A stretch of 7,981 bases of DNA from Actinomycetes bacterium (GCA_023432565.1 JAEYUL010000202.1:1-7981); one strand, 5' to 3'. Shown: positions 1 through 6,900, numbered from the stretch's first letter. The notes: generated by a model not told the origin, from the sequence alone. A program made the numbers and translations.

Positions 1-27
1 CCGCCCGGCAGGGCTGACCGCGCGCCA

Positions 28-50
28 GGCGACGCCCGTCGGGGCGTGCC
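28..50. terminator. Possible terminator of an upstream gene
   Basis: GGC (28-30) and ACGCCC (32-37) pair with GGGCGT (42-47) and GCC (48-50). The stem is 9 bp with one bulged G at 31 and a GTCG loop. A TGA at 15-17, in a frame open from the window edge, could be the stop of a gene that lies mostly to the left; that would put the hairpin just after its end. There is no T-tract, which is common in high-GC actinobacteria. The upstream gene itself cannot be identified from 14 bases, so this is tentative. Bases 51-198 hold no gene or site I can support. Confidence 0.3.
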
Positions 51-198
51 GACGCCCCCCCGCCGCCCGGTGCGGGCCGCGGGAGGCGTTCGCGCGGCCA
101 CCCGATCGGCCCGGCAAGGCCGACTGAAACGGTCAGATCGTCGGCTCGGCGGCCTTTGGTCCCAGGCGCGACCGGGTGACGCAGGGGTAGGCCTAGGG

Positions 199-216
199 CA
201 TCACAAGGAGGTGATG
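199..216 (+). promoter_or_regulatory. Shine-Dalgarno presented in a hairpin loop
   Basis: AAGGAGGTGAT (205-215) is an 11-nt complement to the usual 3' end of 16S rRNA, far longer than a typical ribosome binding site. CATCAC (199-204) and GTGATG (211-216) form a perfect 6-bp stem whose loop is AAGGAG. The core site is therefore exposed in the loop while its extension is paired. The core lies 8 nt before the GTG at 220 and only 2 nt before the ATG at 214, which decides the start in favour of GTG 220. The pairing is seen in the sequence; a regulatory effect is inference. Confidence 0.55.
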
Positions 217-219
217 GCG

Positions 220-363
220 GTGTTCTCCATCGGGGCGAAGCCGGGTAAGGGGAAGTTTCTCGACGCGTGCGGTCACACGGTCGAGCTGAATGACGACGAG
301 GCGCTCCCGCCGTGCCCGCAGTGCGAGCACAGCGCCGAGGTGAGGTGGTGGCGGCTGATCTGA
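220..363 (+). CDS. Small zinc-ribbon protein, 47 aa
   Basis: This small soluble protein has a zinc-ribbon layout: Cys17-Gly-His19 as one knuckle and Cys32-Pro-Gln-Cys35 as the other, separated by an acidic turn with two Asp and a Glu. The N-terminal stretch GAKPGKGKF resembles small bacterial zinc-ribbon proteins that usually carry two CxxC knuckles; here the first is CxH. The C-terminus is Trp-rich (Val-Arg-Trp-Trp-Arg). The GTG at 220 is preferred to the ATG at 214 because of Shine-Dalgarno spacing. The longer open frame back to 46 is rejected because it is Arg/Gly-rich low-quality sequence without a ribosome binding site. The gene stands alone and ends at a strong terminator shared with the convergent tetR. 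The function is unknown; binding one zinc is inferred from the Cys/His spacing. Confidence 0.7.
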   Translation: MFSIGAKPGKGKFLDACGHTVELNDDEALPPCPQCEHSAEVRWWRLI

Positions 364-373
364 TCCCGGCTGA

Positions 374-409
374 GACCTGACGCGGGGCGACGGTGCCCCG
401 CGTCAGGTC
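374..409. terminator. Bidirectional terminator, 15-bp stem
   Basis: A perfect 15-bp inverted repeat (374-388 with 395-409) closes a 6-nt GACGGT loop. It lies 10 bp after the stop of the zinc-ribbon gene and 13 bp from the stop of the convergent tetR gene, so it can end both transcripts. There is no T-tract. Confidence 0.85.
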
Positions 410-422
410 CTCGGAGCGGGTG

Positions 423-1022
423 TCAGCCTGCCGGCGCGGGCTGCAGCGGCCAGACCTCCGCCATCGCGGCGTCGAGCAGCTCTGCGAGCGGCCGCTCGCC
501 CTCGGACTCCGTCCACGTCTCGCGCGCCGCCTCGAAGCAGGCCACGGCCATCGTCGCCCGCAGCTTGAGGGTGAGCTCGCTCGTGCCGGGCGTGCGCGCG
601 CGCAGCCCGTCCGCGAACATCTCGCGCCACCGCCGCATGTTGAGCATGTGACGCCCGTAGAGCTTGGGCGTGGAGTAGATGAGCCGCAGCAGCGGCAGGG
701 TGAACGCGTCGGGGGTCGCGGCCTCGACGAAGGCGTCGAGGCTGCGCCGCATCGACGTCCAGGCGGGCTCGTCGGTGGGGCGCGCGGCGAGCAGTTCTGC
801 GGTGCGCTCGCGCCAGCGCGCGGACAGCTGCTCGAGCACGTCGTCCTTGCTCGCGAAGTAGCGGAAGAACGTGCGCTCGGACATCCCGACGGCGGCAGCG
901 ATCCGCTCCACCGGCGTCTCGTCGAAGCCGTTGCTGATGAACAGGTCGACGGCCGCCAGCGTGAGGTCGTCCTGGACGGCGCGTCTCTTGCGGTCACGCA
1001 GCGAGGTCGCAGGTTGGGACAT
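423..1022 (-). CDS. TetR-family transcriptional repressor, 199 aa
   Basis: This is a one-component DNA-binding repressor. The N-terminal domain (about residues 12-63) has the TetR helix-turn-helix: ERIAAAVGMSERTFFRYF at about 39-56, followed by SKDDVL. The rest is an all-helical ligand-binding and dimerisation domain of normal length. The 'RTFFRYF' recognition helix and overall pattern recall the subgroup that includes MftR and acyl-CoA-responsive regulators, but the ligand cannot be read from the sequence. The start is set at ATG 1022. An in-frame ATG at 1052 would add 10 residues, but neither start has a clear ribosome binding site, and the TetR domain begins well inside the shorter form. 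A TACTGT box 7 nt before ATG 1022 would allow leaderless transcription. The gene diverges from the bldC-like gene, and a palindrome between them is the likely autoregulatory operator. Only the DNA-binding role is firm. Confidence 0.9.
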   Translation of the reverse strand: MSQPATSLRDRKRRAVQDDLTLAAVDLFISNGFDETPVERIAAAVGMSERTFFRYFASKDDVLEQLSARWRERTAELLAARPTDEPAWTSMRRSLDAFVEAATPDAFTLPLLRLIYSTPKLYGRHMLNMRRWREMFADGLRARTPGTSELTLKLRATMAVACFEAARETWTESEGERPLAELLDAAMAEVWPLQPAPAG

Positions 1023-1074
1023 ACGCCACACAGTAGAGCACAGGGGGTGCATTTCTCGACGCGACGTGCCAAAC

Positions 1075-1090
1075 TTGTCAGTGACTGACA
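1075..1090. promoter_or_regulatory. Candidate TetR operator over divergent -35 boxes
   Basis: TGTCAGTGACTGACA (1076-1090) is a perfect palindrome of two 7-bp arms around one central G, the size and form of many TetR operators. It lies 54 bp before the tetR ATG and 43 bp before the bldC-like ATG. TTGTCA (1075-1080) resembles a -35 box reading right. CTGACA on the minus strand (complement of 1076-1081) resembles a -35 box reading left. The matching -10 boxes are weak. Binding here could block both promoters; this is inference from position and symmetry. Confidence 0.6.
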
Positions 1091-1133
1091 GTGCCGTCGG
1101 TCGTGCAGGAGCCGAACCCCGGGAGTGAGACCC

Positions 1134-1355
1134 ATGACCACACCGCGTGACGACGTGCCCGAGCTGCTGACCCCGCACGAGGTCGCGAGCATGTTCGGGG
1201 TGGACCCCAAGACCGTCACACGCTGGGCGCGCGCCGGTCGCATCACCGCGATCCGCACCCTCGGCGGCCACCGTCGGTACGTGGGCTCGGAGGTCCGTGC
1301 GCTCATCGAGCCGCGCACGAGCCCGCGAGTGACCTCGCGCGTCTCCGACGAGTGA
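1134..1355 (+). CDS. bldC: BldC-family MerR-like DNA-binding protein, 73 aa
   Basis: This is a small winged helix-turn-helix regulator of the BldC type, known from Streptomyces as a short MerR-like protein that lacks an effector domain and controls developmental genes. Nearly the whole protein is the DNA-binding domain. LLTPHEVASMFGVDPKTVTR (11-30) with W31 covers the helix-turn-helix, and IRTLGGHRRY (40-49) is the wing, the family signature. A short charged tail follows from residue 60. The length fits the family (about 70 residues). ATG 1134 is chosen because GGGAG at 1121-1125 sits 8 nt upstream; the in-frame GTG at 1125 overlaps that site. The gene is divergent from tetR and shares its putative operator, so it may be TetR-controlled. 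Actinobacteria can carry several paralogues, so the symbol marks the family and not proven orthology. Confidence 0.88.
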   Translation: MTTPRDDVPELLTPHEVASMFGVDPKTVTRWARAGRITAIRTLGGHRRYVGSEVRALIEPRTSPRVTSRVSDE

Positions 1356-1362
1356 CCCTACG

Positions 1363-1381
1363 GGGCCGGCCTCGTCGGCCC
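1363..1381 (+). terminator. Weak hairpin terminator after the bldC-like gene
   Basis: GGGCCG (1363-1368) pairs with CGGCCC (1376-1381) around a 7-nt loop, 7 bp after the stop codon. The 6-bp stem is fully G/C but short, and no T-run follows. Confidence 0.4.
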
Positions 1382-1424
1382 GCCGGGCGCGTCCGCCGCA
1401 CGTGCGCGCCGATGCGTGGGCCGC

Positions 1425-1451
1425 GGGAACACCGGTCCGTGTCGAATCGTT
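1425..1451 (+). promoter_or_regulatory. ECF-sigma-like promoter of the hexapeptide gene
   Basis: GGGAAC (1425-1430), a 17-nt spacer and CGTT (1448-1451) match the general ECF-sigma pattern (GGAAC, 16-18 nt, CGTC or CGTT) recognised by stress sigma factors such as the actinobacterial SigE/SigH groups. Transcription would start near 1458-1460, only a few bases before ATG 1464. That fits the absence of a good ribosome binding site. Which sigma factor acts here is not determinable. Confidence 0.5.
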
Positions 1452-1463
1452 CCTAAGAGCGCC

Positions 1464-1868
1464 ATGAAGAAGCGATACGAAGAGCTCGAGACAGACGACG
1501 GCAAGGTCGTGCGCTACCGCCGGCACGACAACGGCGGGGGACTGGTCGCCATGACCGCCTCCGTCGACCCGACCGCGTTCGTGGCGGAGACCGCCTGGGT
1601 CGACCCGGGCGCGGCGATCGGCGGCGGCGTCCGCATCGGCGCCCACGTGTGGGTGGAGCCCGATGCGGTGATCGGCCCGCACTCGCACCTCGGCACGCAC
1701 GTGCACGTCGGGCGCGGCGCCGTGCTCGGCGCGGGCACCAGGCTCGCCACGCGCGTGACGGTCGGAGCCGGCGCGCAGGTGAGCGACGCCACCGTGGTGC
1801 CGGCCGAGGCGACCATCCCGCCGTCCGCGCACGTCACCCCGGCGACCAGCCACATCCTGGCGGCCTGA
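1464..1868 (+). CDS. Small hexapeptide-repeat (left-handed beta-helix) protein, 134 aa
   Basis: From about residue 31 to 125 the protein is built of imperfect hexapeptide repeats, for example VDPTAF, VDPGAAIGGGVRIG, VEPDAVIG, VGRGAVLGAGTRL and VGAGAQV. This is the left-handed beta-helix fold of bacterial transferases and gamma-carbonic anhydrases. The first 28 residues are a charged non-repeat segment ending YRRHDNGGGLV. Histidines at 61, 73, 75, 79 and 81 cluster on neighbouring coils and could bind a metal, but the gamma-carbonic-anhydrase pattern is not clearly present. There is no C-terminal catalytic extension, and 134 residues is short for an acyl- or nucleotidyl-transferase. ATG 1464 is chosen over the longer frame from 1416 because the ECF-like promoter would place the transcript start after 1416. 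The fold is confident; the activity is unknown. Confidence 0.75.
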   Translation: MKKRYEELETDDGKVVRYRRHDNGGGLVAMTASVDPTAFVAETAWVDPGAAIGGGVRIGAHVWVEPDAVIGPHSHLGTHVHVGRGAVLGAGTRLATRVTVGAGAQVSDATVVPAEATIPPSAHVTPATSHILAA

Positions 1869-1892
1869 GGGCCCACGGCGGCCGCCGCAGGC

Positions 1893-1940
1893 GCCCGGCC
1901 GGGCGTACCGGCCGGGCCCGCGCCGCACCGGCGCGGGTCC
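1893..1940. terminator. Two abutting hairpins between convergent genes
   Basis: Hairpin A is a perfect 10-bp stem (1893-1902 with 1908-1917) with a 5-nt GCGTA loop. Hairpin B is a perfect 9-bp stem (1917-1925 with 1929-1937) with a 3-nt CAC loop. On the plus-strand RNA, B extends to 12 bp through a G-U pair. In that form its base overlaps the right arm of A, so the two compete. They separate the convergent hexapeptide and permease genes and probably end both transcripts. Confidence 0.75.
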
Positions 1941-1955
1941 CGTCTGGGGCCGGGG

Positions 1956-3422
1956 CTACAGCTGGATCCACCCGGTGAGCAGCGCCGTCAGCCCGACGGT
2001 CGCGCCGACGAGCGAGACGGCCAGCACGACGCGCTCGCGTGCGCTGAACCAGCGGCGGCCCTGCTCGCGGCGGGTGAGGACGAACAGCACGCTCGCCGGT
2101 GCGTACACGACGAACACGACGAGCAGGTGGTCCACGCCCGCCGCGTACAGCAGCCAGGTGGTGTACAGCGTCGCCAGCACGGCCACCACCAGGGGCCCGC
2201 GGCCGGCCGGCTCGGCGGCCCGGTCGTCGGACGTCGTCGCGGGCGTGCGGCGGCGCAGCAGGCGCACGCCGTAGGCGGCCGCCAGCAGGTAGGGCACGAG
2301 CACGAGCGACCCGGTGAGCTCGAGCGCGAAGTCGAACGCGTGCTCGGACGCCAGGGTGAGCAGCAGGACGGCCTGCGACAGCGCCGTGGTGAGCACGAGC
2401 GCCGGCACCGGTGAGTCGTGCCGGTTCGTCCTGGCCAGGATCCGCGGCATGTCGTGCCCGCGCGCGGCGACGAGCAGGACCTCGGCCGCCATGAGCGTCC
2501 AGGCCAGGTAGGCGCCCAGCACGGAGATGATCAGGCCGACGGAGACGAACGTGCCGCCCCACGACCCGAAGGCCGCCTCCAGCACCGCGCCCATCGACGG
2601 CTCCTCGAGCGTGGCGAGCTCGGACGCGGGCAGGATCCCGTACGAGACGATCGTGACCGACGCGAACAGCGCGAACACCGACCCGAAGCCGAGCAGCGTG
2701 GCCCGGCCGACGTCCCGTCGGCGCCGGGCGTGACGCGAGAACGTGCTCGCGCCCTCGACACCGAGGAAGACGAACACGGTGGCGAGCATGGTGCCGCGCA
2801 CCTGTGACAGCAGCGAGCCGGCACCCGGCTCGCCGCCCCAGTTCTCGGCGAAGACCTGCGGGTCGAACGCGAACGCGGCCAGCAGCACGAAGACGACGAT
2901 CGGCACGACCTTGGCCGCCGTGACCACACGGTTGACGGCCGTGGCCTCCCGGATGCCGCGGCGCACGATCGCGAACGTCGCCCACAGCCCGACGCTGCCG
3001 ACCGCGACCGCCAGCACCGTGTCACCCGAACCGAGCGCGGGGACGACCGCTCCGAGCGTCGAGGTGATGAGTACCCAGTAGGTCACGTTGCCGACGCACG
3101 CCGACGCCCAGTAGCCGAACGCGGAGAAGAACCCGAGGTACTCGCCGAACCCGGCCTTGGCGTAGGCGTAGACGCCCGCGTCCAGGTCCGGGCGGCGCAC
3201 GGCCAGCATCTGGAAGACGAGCGCGAGCATGAGCGTGCCCGTCCCGGCGATGCCCCACGCGAGCAGCGCACCGGCCGCGCCGGTCGACTGCGCGAACTGA
3301 CGCGGCAGCGAGAACACCCCCGCCCCGACCATCGAGCCGACGACGAGCATCGCCATGGTGGGGACGCTCAGGTGGGTGGTTCTCGGCGTGACCGACGTGC
3401 TGGGGGAGGTCATGGGGGTCAT
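1956..3422 (-). CDS. ArcD/LysI-type basic amino acid antiporter (APC superfamily), 488 aa
   Basis: This is an integral inner-membrane amino acid transporter. The TM1 motif GSMVGAGVFSLP (29-40) is the substrate-binding helix break of the APC fold. PDLDAGVYAYAKAGFGEYLG, GYWASACVGN, AAKVVPIVVF, GVEGAS (221-226), DVGRAT and GLIISVLGAYLAWTLMAAE follow in the order seen in arginine/ornithine antiporter ArcD and related APA-family exchangers. The length is normal, with about 12 or 13 hydrophobic segments. The start is placed at ATG 3422, with a weak GGCGGTG before it and a second in-frame ATG at 3413. The open frame continues back to 3650, but that part is hydrophilic, has many codons ending in A or T unlike the rest, and matches no family feature, so it is treated as leader. 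No arcABC genes are adjacent, so arginine/ornithine exchange is not proven; lysine, ornithine or polyamine substrates are possible. Confidence 0.88.
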   Translation of the reverse strand: MTPMTSPSTSVTPRTTHLSVPTMAMLVVGSMVGAGVFSLPRQFAQSTGAAGALLAWGIAGTGTLMLALVFQMLAVRRPDLDAGVYAYAKAGFGEYLGFFSAFGYWASACVGNVTYWVLITSTLGAVVPALGSGDTVLAVAVGSVGLWATFAIVRRGIREATAVNRVVTAAKVVPIVVFVLLAAFAFDPQVFAENWGGEPGAGSLLSQVRGTMLATVFVFLGVEGASTFSRHARRRRDVGRATLLGFGSVFALFASVTIVSYGILPASELATLEEPSMGAVLEAAFGSWGGTFVSVGLIISVLGAYLAWTLMAAEVLLVAARGHDMPRILARTNRHDSPVPALVLTTALSQAVLLLTLASEHAFDFALELTGSLVLVPYLLAAAYGVRLLRRRTPATTSDDRAAEPAGRGPLVVAVLATLYTTWLLYAAGVDHLLVVFVVYAPASVLFVLTRREQGRRWFSARERVVLAVSLVGATVGLTALLTGWIQL

Positions 3423-3601
3423 CAAAACACCGCCGGCAGGGTGCTCGACGTGACGTGCGGCCCAATGTCCGCCACGGCGGGACCGCTGGGCTGTTGCGTC
3501 GATCACTCGGGCGTGCGCCGGTGTGACCTGCTGGGGTGCGCCGAGCGGGTGAGGGAACCGCGGCACCAAGGCGACATTCTGCGAAATCATGGACTGGACG
3601 G

Positions 3602-3631
3602 TTGACCAGCAGCGTGCCGATGGACCATCAT
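3602..3631 (+). promoter_or_regulatory. Housekeeping-type promoter inside the intergenic gap
   Basis: TTGACC (3602-3607, 5 of 6 bases of the consensus -35) and CATCAT (3626-3631, 4 of 6 of the consensus -10) are separated by 18 bp. Transcription would start at about 3638, just before the first stem of the small-RNA candidate. It reads right, away from the permease gene. Confidence 0.45.
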
Positions 3632-3637
3632 GACTCC

Positions 3638-3730
3638 CGACGGTGCGCATCGCCTGCCCCCTGCGCGGTGCGCACCGTTCTCACGTCCGAGAGGCGGCCG
3701 CGATCATCCGCGGCCGCCTCTCGCGTTCTG
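3638..3730 (+). ncRNA. Candidate small RNA with its own terminator
   Basis: The stretch after the promoter-like boxes folds into two separate stems. Stem 1 pairs ACGGTGCGCA (3640-3649) with TGCGCACCGT (3669-3678) around a 19-nt C-rich loop containing CCCCC. Stem 2 is a perfect 15-bp repeat (3688-3702 with 3709-3723) closing an ATCATC loop, followed by GTTCTGG, and has terminator form. Both flanking genes read away from this spot, so neither needs a terminator here. The simplest reading is a stand-alone RNA of roughly 90 nt. The C-rich loop recalls actinobacterial 6C-type RNAs, which pair with G-rich ribosome binding sites. However, those have two loops with at least six C each, so this is not a member by eye. 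No reading frame of note lies inside it. An alternative is an attenuator in a long leader of the downstream gene. Confidence 0.4.
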
Positions 3731-3752
3731 GCGTGCACGCCCGGGCCAGGTT

Positions 3753-3786
3753 CGGACCTCGCGTCCCGGCGCCGCCTCGAGGTCCG
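3753..3786. repeat. 9-bp inverted repeat in the intergenic gap
   Basis: CGGACCTCG (3753-3761) pairs perfectly with CGAGGTCCG (3778-3786) around a 16-nt loop that itself contains GGCGCC. It lies between the small-RNA candidate and the ECF-like promoter of the giant gene. It could be a regulator binding site or a second termination stem. Apart from the listed elements I see nothing else supportable in 3423-3902. Confidence 0.4.
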
Positions 3787-3837
3787 GCCGCCGTATCGAT
3801 GCGAGCCGCACGATCATGCGGATCGGCGCACGAGCCG

Positions 3838-3863
3838 GGGAACTCACCGGCCGTCGGCGCGTC
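3838..3863 (+). promoter_or_regulatory. ECF-sigma-like promoter of the giant gene
   Basis: GGGAAC (3838-3843), a 16-nt spacer and CGTC (3860-3863) fit the general ECF-sigma consensus. The start would fall near 3870, giving a leader of about 33 nt. A competing reading is TACCGT (3891-3896) as a -10 box that would start transcription at the GTG itself (leaderless), which would explain why no ribosome binding site precedes the GTG. Confidence 0.4.
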
Positions 3864-3902
3864 ACGTGCCGGGGCGCTCATCGCCACGGTTACCGTCGCA
3901 GG

Positions 3903-6900
3903 GTGACCGTCCCCGCGCGTGCGTCAGCCACGGGAGCCGGCTCGGACCACGGGCCCGGCCCCGACGAGGCCGACCCCACCCTCCCCACCCACCCCGCCCC
4001 CGGGTCGTCGACCACGGGCGCCACGCCCGTCGGCGCAGCCACGGCCGACGAGACGCCCGGCGGCCCCGTCGCGCTCGTCGAGCCGCCGTCCGACGCCGAG
4101 CTCGTCGAGAGCGCACTCGCCACCTGGCGCGCCGCGCTCGTGGAGGCGGCCGGCGGCTCGACCCTCGCGGACATCGACCTGCTGGGCGAGGCGGCGCTCG
4201 ACCTGTCCGCCGCGCACCCCTCCGGCATGGCCCAGCTCTTCGCGGGCCGCGAGACGCGGCTGTCCAACCTCGTGCGGGAGGGCGCCGCGCTGTCGGCCGC
4301 GCGACGACGAGCCCGCGCCGTCGGGTCGCGCGCCGCCGCCTACGAGCAGCGCTACGGCATCGCCCCCACGTCGCTCGCGATCGGCGTCGCCACGTGGACC
4401 GAGCGCACCGCCGGCCAGGTCGGCCAGGACGACGTCGCGGCGCTCGCGAGCATCACGCGCACGCAGGCCGCCGTCTCACCGGCGGACCAGGCAGCCGCGC
4501 AGCCGCGCCGCCTGCACGCCCCGGTCCTGCTGCGCCCCGTCGCGCTGCGTGCACGCGGGACGGGTGAGAGCGACTACGAGCTCGCGCTCGAGCCGTCGCT
4601 CGAGGTCAACCCCGTGCTCGCGCGCGCCCTGCGGTCGCGCGGCGCCCTGCTCGACCCCGCGGCCGTCGCGCGCGGTGCGTTCACCCCCGGCGGCTTCGAC
4701 CCGCGCGGCGCGCTGCAGCGGCTCGCGTCCCTGGGCGAGGCGGTGCTGGAGGACTTCGAGCTCACCGAGCGGGTCGTCGTCGGCACGTTCGTCCACCCGG
4801 GCCAGGTGCTCGTCGACGACCTGGACAACCTCTCGGCAGGCGCCGCGCACCACGAGGTGATCACGGCGCTCGCGGGTGTGGAGGCGGACCGCCAGCGGCT
4901 GCACCAGTCGCTGCCCGCCGTGACCGAGGGCGACCGGGACCCCGCTCACGAGCGCGGCGTGGGTGACCTCGACCCCGCGCAGCAGCACGTGCTGGACGTC
5001 GTGGCCACCGGCTCCCACCTGTTCGTCGACAGCCCGACGGGCGCCGACGAGTCCGGGACGATCGCGGCGATCGTCGCCGACGCCGCCGCAGCGGGCCGCA
5101 CGGTGCTCTACGTGCCGGGGCACCGGCGCGCGGCGGTCGCGCTCACCGAGCGTCTCGCCGCGCACGGCCTGCACGACCTGCTGCTCGACATCGCGCCCGA
5201 GGCGGGCTGGCGCACCGCCGCCGCCCGCCGGCTGCTCGGCGCCATGACCATGGAGGCGCCCGTCGTCGACGCGCGCGGCGTCCAGGCGCTGCGCTCGGAC
5301 CTCGTCGGCCACCGCGAGGCACTGCGCGCCTACGTCACCGGGCTGCACACGCCGCGCGAGCCGTTCGGGGTCTCCGCCTACGACGCGCTGCAGCACCTGG
5401 CGCAGCTCACCTCGACCCGGCCCGCGCCGCGCACCACCGTGCGGCTGGCGCCCGAGGTCGCGAGCGCGCTCGACGCGCCCGGACGCGCACGACTCGGCGC
5501 CGACCTGCGTCGCGCGGGCGAGCTGGGCGCCTACGAGGTCCGTCCCGGCGACACCCCCTGGTACGGCGCGGACCTGCGCACGCACGCCGATGCGGACGTC
5601 GCGCGCCGTCGCCTGGCCAGGCTGCTCGACGACACGCTGCCGCGCCTGGCCGAGCGTGCCGTGCAGGTCGAGTCCGAGACGGGCCTGGTGCCCGCGCAGA
5701 GCATCGACGCGTGGGGCGAGCAGCTGGGCATGCTCGACGGCGTGCGCGCGTCGCTCGACCTGTTCCTGCCGATCGTGTTCGAGCGCACCGCGTCCGACCT
5801 GGTCGCCGCGACCGCCACGAAGGAGTGGCGCGCGGAGCGCGCGGTCCCCATGGGCTACTGGCTGCGGCGCCGGCTGCGGCGTCAGGCGCGGGACATGGTG
5901 CGGCCGGGGCGCCCCGTCGCGGACCTGCACTCCGCGCTCCAGCAGGTGCAGGAACGTCGCGAGATCTGGCAGGCGCACTGCCCCAGCGGCGGCTGGCCGC
6001 GCCTGCCCGAAGGGCTCGAGGCGCTCGAGGCCGAGTACCGCGGCGTCCGGGAGGACCTCGAGGCGCTCGACCAGGTGCTCGCCGGCACCCCCGGCGGCGC
6101 CGGGCTGTGCACGATGCCCCTGGACGCGCTGACCGAGCGCCTGTCGCGGCTGCGCGCGACTCAGGACGCGCTCGACACGCTCCCGGACCGCACCGGCCTG
6201 CTGCACCAGCTGCGCGCCGCCGGCCTTGCCGGCCTCGTCGACGACCTCGCCGAGCGCCGCGTCGCACCCCAGGCCGCCCCCGCCGAGCTCGAGCTCGCGT
6301 GGTGGAGCACCGTGATCGAGCAGATCCTCGCGCAGGACCCCGCGCTCGCGGGCTGGGACGGCGAGACGCTCGGGGCGATCACCGCGCGCTACGGAGAGCT
6401 CGACCGCGCGCACGTCGCGAGCCTGGCCCCACCGATCCGCGCGGCGGTCGCCGGCCAGGTCGGCTCGGTGCTGCGCCGGCACCGCGAGCAGGCCGAGGAG
6501 CTGTTCGCCGAGCTCGTCGAGGAGCGCCTCACCTCCCTGCGGGACACGTTCTCGCGCTACCCGGACGTGGTGCGCCGCCTGCGCCCCGTGCTCGTCGCGA
6601 GCCCGATGCTCGTCCCGCAGGTGCTGCCCGCGTCCCGCACCGTCGACCTCGTCGTGCTGGGCGCCGCGGCGCACCTGCCGACCGAGGTCGCGCTCGCCGC
6701 GCTCGCCCGCGGACGTCAGGTCGTCGTCGTCGGCGACGCGCGGTGCGCGTCCGGCAGCGCGGTCCGCGAGCTCGCCGAGGTCCTGCCGCGGGCGACGCTG
6801 CGCGCCGACTCCGTCGCGCGGGACCCGTACCTCACCACGTTCCTGGCCGAGCACGGCTACGGCGACGCGCTCGTCGCCACACCGCTGCCGACGAGCCGCC

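Noticed and set aside
46..219. Upstream extension of the zinc-ribbon protein
   Set aside because: It is Arg-rich sequence without family features, and the strong Shine-Dalgarno lies inside it, directly before GTG 220.
423..1928. 501-codon minus frame fusing tetR to a long upstream extension
   Set aside because: The extension runs antisense through the bldC-like and hexapeptide genes and is low-complexity. The TetR protein begins normally at 1022.
1834..2985. 383-codon minus frame in another register over the permease
   Set aside because: It is an Arg/Gly/Ala-rich shadow. The permease frame has transmembrane segments and family motifs.
3465..3605. Small Cys-containing plus-strand ORF (about 46 codons from an ATG at 3465)
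   Set aside because: There is no ribosome binding site, codon third positions are not G/C-biased, and it overlaps the permease leader.
3638..3730. Assignment of the small-RNA candidate to the actinobacterial 6C RNA family
   Set aside because: Only one loop is C-rich and it has five C, while 6C RNAs have two loops with six or more.
3745..3770. GGTTCGGAC resembling a tRNA T-arm
   Set aside because: The flanking bases do not form the T stem, and no acceptor or anticodon arms can be found.
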